Assembly: GCA_038227745.1 (NCBI GenBank)
Contig: JBBRPS010000305.1
Span: 1 to 11,258, forward strand
Length of the DNA: 11,258 nt
Source: DASPXY01 sp038227745
GTDB taxonomy: Bacteria; Planctomycetota; Planctomycetia; Gemmatales; Gemmataceae
Reading direction: 5' to 3'
The notes under the pieces were generated by a model. That model had not been told where the DNA came from. It made no database searches and saw only the letters and a list, made by a program, of their open reading frames with translations. Position numbers and translations under genes: made by a program. Below, piece after piece: positions 7,573-11,258 of this stretch. The first letter of the stretch is position 1. Each line of letters starts with the position of its first letter.

Positions 7573-8206
7573 GGGTCGTCTCCTTTCTGGGCCGGGGTCG
7601 CTGGGGGCGGTCCGTCGGCCGACGTATAGCGGGTTCGGCGGTTTCCGACTCACCTACCGCAGGGGCGCGTGCCTGTCGGGGCGCTGCGGGGCCGGGCTTG
7701 GCGGGCGGGAACCCATTCCCGACCACCTGCTGCGGGCCGGCGACCGCGGCGCCGTGGGAGGTGACAGCTGCGAGCAATTGGCTTCCGAAGGGGGCGTCAG
7801 TAGCGGGCTGGGACACCGCCGCCGTTGCTGACGAAGAGCGTGAAGTAGATCTCATGCTCCGAGGTCGGGTTGACGTTGGGTATCTGGGACACGGCTGTTC
7901 CGGCCTCAACACGGTTTCTGGCGTGCCGACACGGGGCGGACTATAGCGGCGGTTCTGGGGAAAAAAAGAGCAGCCTGCCGAGAAATCCCTCATGCTGAGG
8001 GCCGGGAATGCCGGGCGCGGCCCGGGACGCGGCGGCCGGCTTGCCTGCGTTTACCAGTCCTCGCCGACGGCCGGCGCCGGAGCACGTTCCTCCTGGCACG
8101 GACCCGGCGAACAGGGCATGGACATTTCTCCACGGAGTTGAACGCGCCGCCCCGACTTCGTGCAATATAGGTGGGACGAACGACCCGTATACGAGGAGCG
8201 TGCAAC
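7573..8206. other. Divergent intergenic region without a confident gene
   Basis: This separates the PEP-CTERM gene (-) from the second sigma factor (+). It holds the candidate promoter at 7621-7646, a protein-like minus-strand stretch ending at a stop at 7797, an A7 run at 7961-7967, and small hairpins at 7987-8001 (CCCTCA/TGAGGG) and 8011-8025 (CCGGGC/GCCCGG). TATAG occurs at 7625-7629 and 7942-7946 in a shared TATAGCGG context. Near the right end, TATAGG (about 8166) and the palindrome CGTATACG (8186-8193) precede the sigma factor's GAGGAG site. No RNA gene is seen. Confidence 0.6.
7621..7646 (-). promoter_or_regulatory. Candidate ECF-type promoter of the PEP-CTERM gene
   Basis: On the minus strand GGAAAC (7641-7646) is followed after exactly 16 bases by CGTC (7621-7624). 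Many ECF sigma factors recognise an AAC-containing -35 element and a CGT-type -10 element at about this spacing. It lies about 50 nt upstream of the ATG at 7572. TATACG overlaps the -10 side, so a housekeeping promoter is an alternative reading. Confidence 0.35.
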
Positions 8207-10393
8207 ATGGCGACCGGCCCGATGAGAGGCGTCCTGCGGCACCTGCGCGGGGCCACCCTGCTGCGCGACGCCGCCGACGTTAGCGACGGACAGCTCCTGG
8301 AACGCTTCCTCGCCCGGCGTGACGAGGCCGCCTTCGAGGCGCTCGTGCGCCGCCATGGCCCGATGGTCCTGGGCGTGTGCCGCCGCGTGCTGCGCGACGC
8401 CCACGACGCGGAGGACGCCTTCCAGGCGACCTTCCTCGTCCTGGTCCGCAAGGCGCGGTCGGTGGTGCCGCGCGAGCGCGTCGGCAACTGGCTGCACGGC
8501 GTCGCCTACCGCACCGCCCTGCGCGCCCGCTCCGCCGCCACTCTGCGCCGCGCCAAGGAGAGGCAGTCCGCCGGCGTCCCCCGCGAGCAGGCGCCGCCGG
8601 GCGGCGCCTGGGAAGAGGTGCTGCCCCTGCTCGACCGCGAGCTGCACGGCCTGCCGGAGAAGTACCGAGTGGCGATCGTGCTGTGCGACCTGCAGGGCAA
8701 GACGCGGCGCGAGGCGGCGCGGCAGCTCGGCTGGCCGGAGGGGACGCTGTCGTGCCGACTGGCCCGCGGCCGCGATCTGCTGGCCCGGCGTCTGTCGCGC
8801 CACGGCGTGCAAGTGAGCGGCGCGGCGCTGGCCCTCGGCCTGGCGCGCGGCACCGCCGCTGTACCCGCCTCGCTGCTCGCCCAGTCCACCGCGGCCGTGC
8901 TGGCCGGCGCCGTCCCGGCCGGCGTCGCCGCCCTCACCCAAGGAGTGCTGAAAGCCATGCTGCTTACCCGGCTGAAGATCGGCGCCGCGCTCGTGCTGGC
9001 GCTCGGGTTCGTCGTCGCCGGCGCGGGGGCGCTGCAGTCCCCCGGTGCCGCGGCGGGAGAGGGGGAGGTCAAGGCGAGCGCGGCCCTGGCGCCCGCCGCC
9101 GGGAAGCCCGCCGGCCGGCCGCCGCAGCGGCGCCACGAGGTCAAGGGGGAGATCCGCCGGGACGGCAACCAGGAGGTGTGGACGCTGGACTTCCGTTTCC
9201 GGGAGCCGCGGCTGTGCCGCCTTGCCGCCCCAGGCAGGGGGGACTTCTGGTATCTCTCTTACGACATCGTCAACGCTACCGGCAAGCCGCGGACGTTCTT
9301 CCCGAACTTCGAGCTGGTGGTGACGGGCGGACCCGGCGTCGGACGCGACCTGGGACTTCTGAAGGAAGGTCGGCCGCTTCCGCTACGCGAGTTCCGGGCG
9401 CTGAACCGCGAAGAGATGCAGGGCGAAGTCCGGCTCGCGAGGTTGCATGAGAGCATTCGGCAACTGGAGGACCCTGAGCGACTCCTCGGCCTCAAGGATG
9501 CGATCACCGTCGCCGACGCGCCGGTGCCTCCCGCCGGACCGGACGGCGCCGCGCGCGGGGTTCACGCCCTGGCGGTCTGGGAGGGCGTCCCCGCGGACGT
9601 CGAGGGCTTCACCGTCTTCGTGGGCGGCCTGTCCAACGCCTGGGTCGTGGTCGATAAGGAGACGATCCGCCGCAAGGCGCTGCGGCTGGAGTTCCGCCGC
9701 GAGGGCAAGGAGATGCGGTTCGTGCCCCCGGCCGAATGGGTCTACCGCGGGGCGCTGCGCGTGCCGTCCCCGGAGAAGTTGCAGGAGAAGGAGAAGGCCA
9801 GGGAGGACAAGCAAGGCGAGCAAATCCGGATGTACAAGACACTGATGGACCTGGCGCGCCTGCAGTGGGCCGGGACGCGACCGGCTTTTCAGAAGGTTCT
9901 CCGCGAGATCGAGAACGCCATGCAGCAGGTGCGGCAGGAGGCGAACGGTGAGGCGAGTGAGCTGGAGCTGCTGCAGGAAGTCGAGCGGGTGGTCAAGGAG
10001 TTGCAGGACAGAGTGCGCCGCGGCCGCAAGGAGCTGGAGAAGTTACAGGGCATCTGGGCGACCCGGAAGGTACACATCGCGGGAGCGGTGGCGCTGCCGC
10101 CGGAGATCCTGCCGCTGCCGCTGGCGTCGCTCGGCAACGTGGCCGTCGTGGGCAACCGCTTCATCACGAGGGGGGCCGGTCAGGACCCGGCGAAGCTGCC
10201 GACGCTCCGCCTCGATCCGACGTCGAAGCCCGCGGCGATCGACTTCCGCCTGGGCGACCGCGTCATCCGTGCGGTCTACGAGCTGGAGGGCGACACGCTG
10301 CGGATCGGCTTCGGTGAGGGCAAGGGGCGGCCGGCGAGCCTCGAGGGACGCGACGCGGTCGTCGTGGTGACGTACCACCGCAAGAAGCTGTGA
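8207..10393 (+). CDS. ECF sigma factor fused to a membrane-anchored tail with a TIGR03067-like C-terminal domain
   Basis: 728 residues from the ATG at 8207, chosen for GAGGAG at 8193-8198, eight bases upstream. Sigma region 2 spans about residues 28-100 with the canonical D67-A-E-D70-AFQATF core; region 4 spans about 149-200 with the helix-turn-helix (REAARQLGWPEGTLSCRLARGR). A membrane helix follows at about 258-279 after an Ala-rich linker. Residues about 310-518 form a globular beta-rich module (FWYLSYDIVNATGKPRTFF; FVGGLSNAW near 472-479) like tails seen in other planctomycete proteins but with no named function. Residues 523-613 are strongly charged and probably coiled coil. The last part (612-728: LQGIW, then LRLDPTSKPAAIDF, GDTLRIGF, VVTYHRKK) matches the planctomycete domain TIGR03067. 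The layout implies a sigma domain in the cytoplasm and the tail outside, making anchoring or proteolytic release the likely control. It belongs among planctomycete ECFs with C-terminal extensions. Confidence 0.88.
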   Translation: MATGPMRGVLRHLRGATLLRDAADVSDGQLLERFLARRDEAAFEALVRRHGPMVLGVCRRVLRDAHDAEDAFQATFLVLVRKARSVVPRERVGNWLHGVAYRTALRARSAATLRRAKERQSAGVPREQAPPGGAWEEVLPLLDRELHGLPEKYRVAIVLCDLQGKTRREAARQLGWPEGTLSCRLARGRDLLARRLSRHGVQVSGAALALGLARGTAAVPASLLAQSTAAVLAGAVPAGVAALTQGVLKAMLLTRLKIGAALVLALGFVVAGAGALQSPGAAAGEGEVKASAALAPAAGKPAGRPPQRRHEVKGEIRRDGNQEVWTLDFRFREPRLCRLAAPGRGDFWYLSYDIVNATGKPRTFFPNFELVVTGGPGVGRDLGLLKEGRPLPLREFRALNREEMQGEVRLARLHESIRQLEDPERLLGLKDAITVADAPVPPAGPDGAARGVHALAVWEGVPADVEGFTVFVGGLSNAWVVVDKETIRRKALRLEFRREGKEMRFVPPAEWVYRGALRVPSPEKLQEKEKAREDKQGEQIRMYKTLMDLARLQWAGTRPAFQKVLREIENAMQQVRQEANGEASELELLQEVERVVKELQDRVRRGRKELEKLQGIWATRKVHIAGAVALPPEILPLPLASLGNVAVVGNRFITRGAGQDPAKLPTLRLDPTSKPAAIDFRLGDRVIRAVYELEGDTLRIGFGEGKGRPASLEGRDAVVVVTYHRKKL

Positions 10394-10404
10394 AGGAGAA
10401 GAAT

Positions 10405-10470
10405 GGAACACGGAGGACACGGAGGGAACGGATCCACGCGGATCCGTTCCCTCCGCGTCAGCCGTGTTCC
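10405..10470. terminator. Long imperfect palindrome between convergent genes, likely bidirectional terminator or dispersed repeat
   Basis: Two 31-base arms (10405-10435 and 10440-10470) match at 28 positions around the loop ACGC. It starts 11 nt after the sigma gene stop and ends 8 nt before the DUF763 stop, so it serves both strands. The arms are built from 9-base units of CACGGAG type (AACACGGAG, GACACGGAG). CTTCTTTCT follows on the plus strand, a pyrimidine-rich but not pure T tail. Confidence 0.7.
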
Positions 10471-10478
10471 CTTCTTTC

Positions 10479-10874
10479 TCACAGGCGCGCCGTGAACACC
10501 GCCAGGGCCTTCAGCGCCTCGACCTTGTCCGTCTGGCCGATGCGGGCCTGCTCGACCGCCCGCCGCAGCCGCTCCACGTTGGCGTCGTACAGCGCCCGGT
10601 TGACGCGGTAAAGGTGGCCGTCCTTGCCGCCGTGCGCGAAGCTGTAGGCGGCCGGGTCACGGCGGCTCGCCGGGGCATTGTAGATCACCTCCGCGATCAG
10701 GCTCAGGCTGCGCAGCGTCTGCGGCCCGACCCCCTCCTCTCCCACCAGTTGCTCGAAGTCGGCGGCCTGCCGTTCGTACGTCTTGAGGAGCACCTTCTTC
10801 AGCGCCGCCGGGCCAGCGGCCGGCCTTCGCCGCTCAGCGGGCTTGGCGCCCTGCCCGCCCGCCAAGGATTGCAC
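10479..10874 (-). pseudogene. DUF763 protein, C-terminal fragment
   Basis: The open frame gives 131 residues from a GTG at 10874. Residues about 25-131 resemble the end of DUF763 (PF05559) proteins: KKVLLKTYERQ, GVGPQTLRSLSLIAEVIY (48-65, helix-hairpin-helix-like) and the hallmark SFAHGGKDG (78-86) with YSF and RDPA before it. Full DUF763 proteins are roughly 400 residues, so the N-terminal two thirds are absent. The first 20 or so residues (QSLAGGQGAKPAERRRPA) are low-complexity and run straight into the repeat cluster at 10875, with no good ribosome site near the GTG. It is best called a truncated relic, cut by repeat insertion or recombination. A short expressed protein is possible but less likely. 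The function of DUF763 is unknown. Confidence 0.75.
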
Positions 10875-10893
10875 AATTTCGCCGTAAGCCCTT

Positions 10894-10930
10894 TGTCTCG
10901 AAAAGGGGCATGGTTCAAACCTGGGTAACA
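10894..10930 (+). repeat. Direct repeat copy 1 (TGTCTCGAAAAGG...GGGTAACA)
   Basis: This 37-base stretch recurs at 11086-11135. The two copies differ by two substitutions and by a 13-base stretch (AACGGTAAAGCGT) present only in the second copy. It abuts the truncated DUF763 frame. Confidence 0.85.
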
Positions 10931-10939
10931 GGGTGCGGG

Positions 10940-10996
10940 TCCTAGCCCGAAGCGCCAGCGAGGGGAAGTCCTTCCCTCGCTGGCTTCGGGCTAGGA
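10940..10996. repeat. Long REP-like hairpin
   Basis: TCCTAGCCCGAAG (10940-10952) pairs perfectly with CTTCGGGCTAGGA (10984-10996). Inside, CCAGCGAGGG pairs with CCCTCGCTGG, leaving a two-base CG bulge and a small loop around GTCC. It lies between two inverted GTTACCC motifs. The form is that of a repetitive extragenic palindrome; from memory similar sequences are frequent in planctomycete genomes. A terminator role is possible, but no T-run follows. Confidence 0.8.
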
Positions 10997-11054
10997 TAGG
11001 GCAGCGCGCGACGCCAACTTCTGTTACCCTCTACTGTCTTCCTCCGAACCAGGC

Positions 11055-11111
11055 CGAAAAAGAACGGTAAAGCGTCACCGCTTCCTGTCTCGAAAAGGAA
11101 CGGTAAAGCGT
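11055..11111 (+). repeat. Tandem pair of 21-base repeats, 36-base period
   Basis: CGAAAAAGAACGGTAAAGCG plus T (11055-11075) recurs at 11091-11111 with one substitution (A to G). They are separated by 15 bases. The second copy lies inside the second direct repeat and supplies the 13 extra bases found there. Confidence 0.85.
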
Positions 11112-11135
11112 GGCATAGTTCAAACCAGGGTAACA
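11086..11135 (+). repeat. Direct repeat copy 2
   Basis: This is the 50-base counterpart of 10894-10930, with the extra AACGGTAAAGCGT after TGTCTCGAAAAGG. Its end (AGGGTAACA) is also the left inverted repeat of the element at 11126-11239 and pairs with TGTTACCCT at 11022-11030. Confidence 0.85.
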
Positions 11136-11239
11136 CTTTGCGGCGCAGCGGACGGAGCGTTGCCGGCGGCAAGGTATTCTAGGACATAAACTTACGGCGC
11201 CAATCGGCACGGGCGTACACCGACGAAAGTGTTACCCTG
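11126..11239. repeat. 114-bp MITE-like segment with perfect 14-bp terminal inverted repeats
   Basis: CAGGGTAACACTTT (11126-11139) and AAAGTGTTACCCTG (11226-11239) are exact reverse complements. The 86 bases between them have no coding capacity and include a small palindrome, TTGCCGGCGGCAA, at 11160-11172. No target-site duplication is visible in the immediate flanks (CAAAC versus ACGCC). It may be a non-autonomous mobile element or the cloverleaf core of a dispersed repeat. Confidence 0.6.
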
Positions 11240-11258
11240 ACGCCCCGCAATCTGAACC

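Larger units (their letters stand above)
10875..11258. other. Gene-free patch of nested direct and inverted repeats
   Basis: No credible gene is seen; the minus-strand open frame here is assembled from repeats. The seven-mer GTTACCC occurs four times in alternating orientation (GGGTAAC at 10923 and 11128, GTTACCC near 11023 and 11231), roughly 100 bases apart, with direct copies 205-208 bases apart. The individual repeats are listed separately. AT-richer pieces (AAAAAGAACGG, GACATAAACTTACGG) contrast with the genes around them. The right edge of the patch is outside the window. Confidence 0.75.

Noticed and set aside
10909..10930. GGTTCAAACC resembles a tRNA T-loop
   Set aside because: The flanking bases do not form a T stem or acceptor stem, and no anticodon or D arm is found; the motif belongs to a repeat.
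11055..11111. 36-base period could suggest a CRISPR array
   Set aside because: Only two units, a 15-base gap too short for a spacer, and one copy belongs to a larger dispersed repeat.
10942..11172. 76-codon minus-strand open frame in the repeat patch
   Set aside because: Its internal duplication (ALPFLFETGSGDALPFFF) comes straight from the 21-base DNA repeat, and no ribosome site is seen.

Overview
The window looks like a chromosomal segment of a planctomycete, most likely a member of the Gemmataceae. It is very GC-rich. It carries a PVC-type heme-binding protein (CxxCH plus SLMPEG), a planctomycete ECF sigma factor next to a Ser/Thr kinase, a sigma factor fused to a membrane anchor and a TIGR03067-like domain, and a PEP-CTERM protein. 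The family calls are from memory of motifs; no database search was run.

Layout. Positions 1-1071 (+) are the 3' end of a heme c-containing protein that starts outside the window. Positions 1137-1229 hold a fossil of a WD40 repeat. Positions 1329-5423 (+) are a tight sigma factor/receptor-kinase pair (3-nt gap). The kinase has a central membrane anchor, a predicted extracytoplasmic propeller and an unrecognised seven-helix C-terminal membrane domain. Positions 5530-7572 (-) hold three genes that may form a transcription group: a PEP-CTERM secreted protein, a sterol desaturase/fatty acid hydroxylase-family membrane enzyme and a 100-residue hypothetical protein. Positions 7573-8206 are a divergent intergenic region. 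Positions 8207-10393 (+) are a second sigma factor with a large membrane-anchored tail. Positions 10479-10874 (-) are the C-terminal third of a DUF763 protein. Positions 10875-11258 are a gene-free patch of nested direct and inverted repeats.

How it fits together. The first sigma factor lacks key acidic residues of region 2.2 and sits directly upstream of a kinase, which fits a phosphorylation-controlled sigma factor. The second sigma factor keeps the DAED motif and carries its own membrane-anchored tail, so the window shows two different ways of linking envelope sensing to transcription. The PEP-CTERM gene has a candidate ECF-type promoter. Both convergent gene junctions carry 9-bp-periodic repeats of one apparent family. 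Fragments (WD40 remnant, DUF763 remnant) and the repeat cluster show past rearrangement at both ends of the window.
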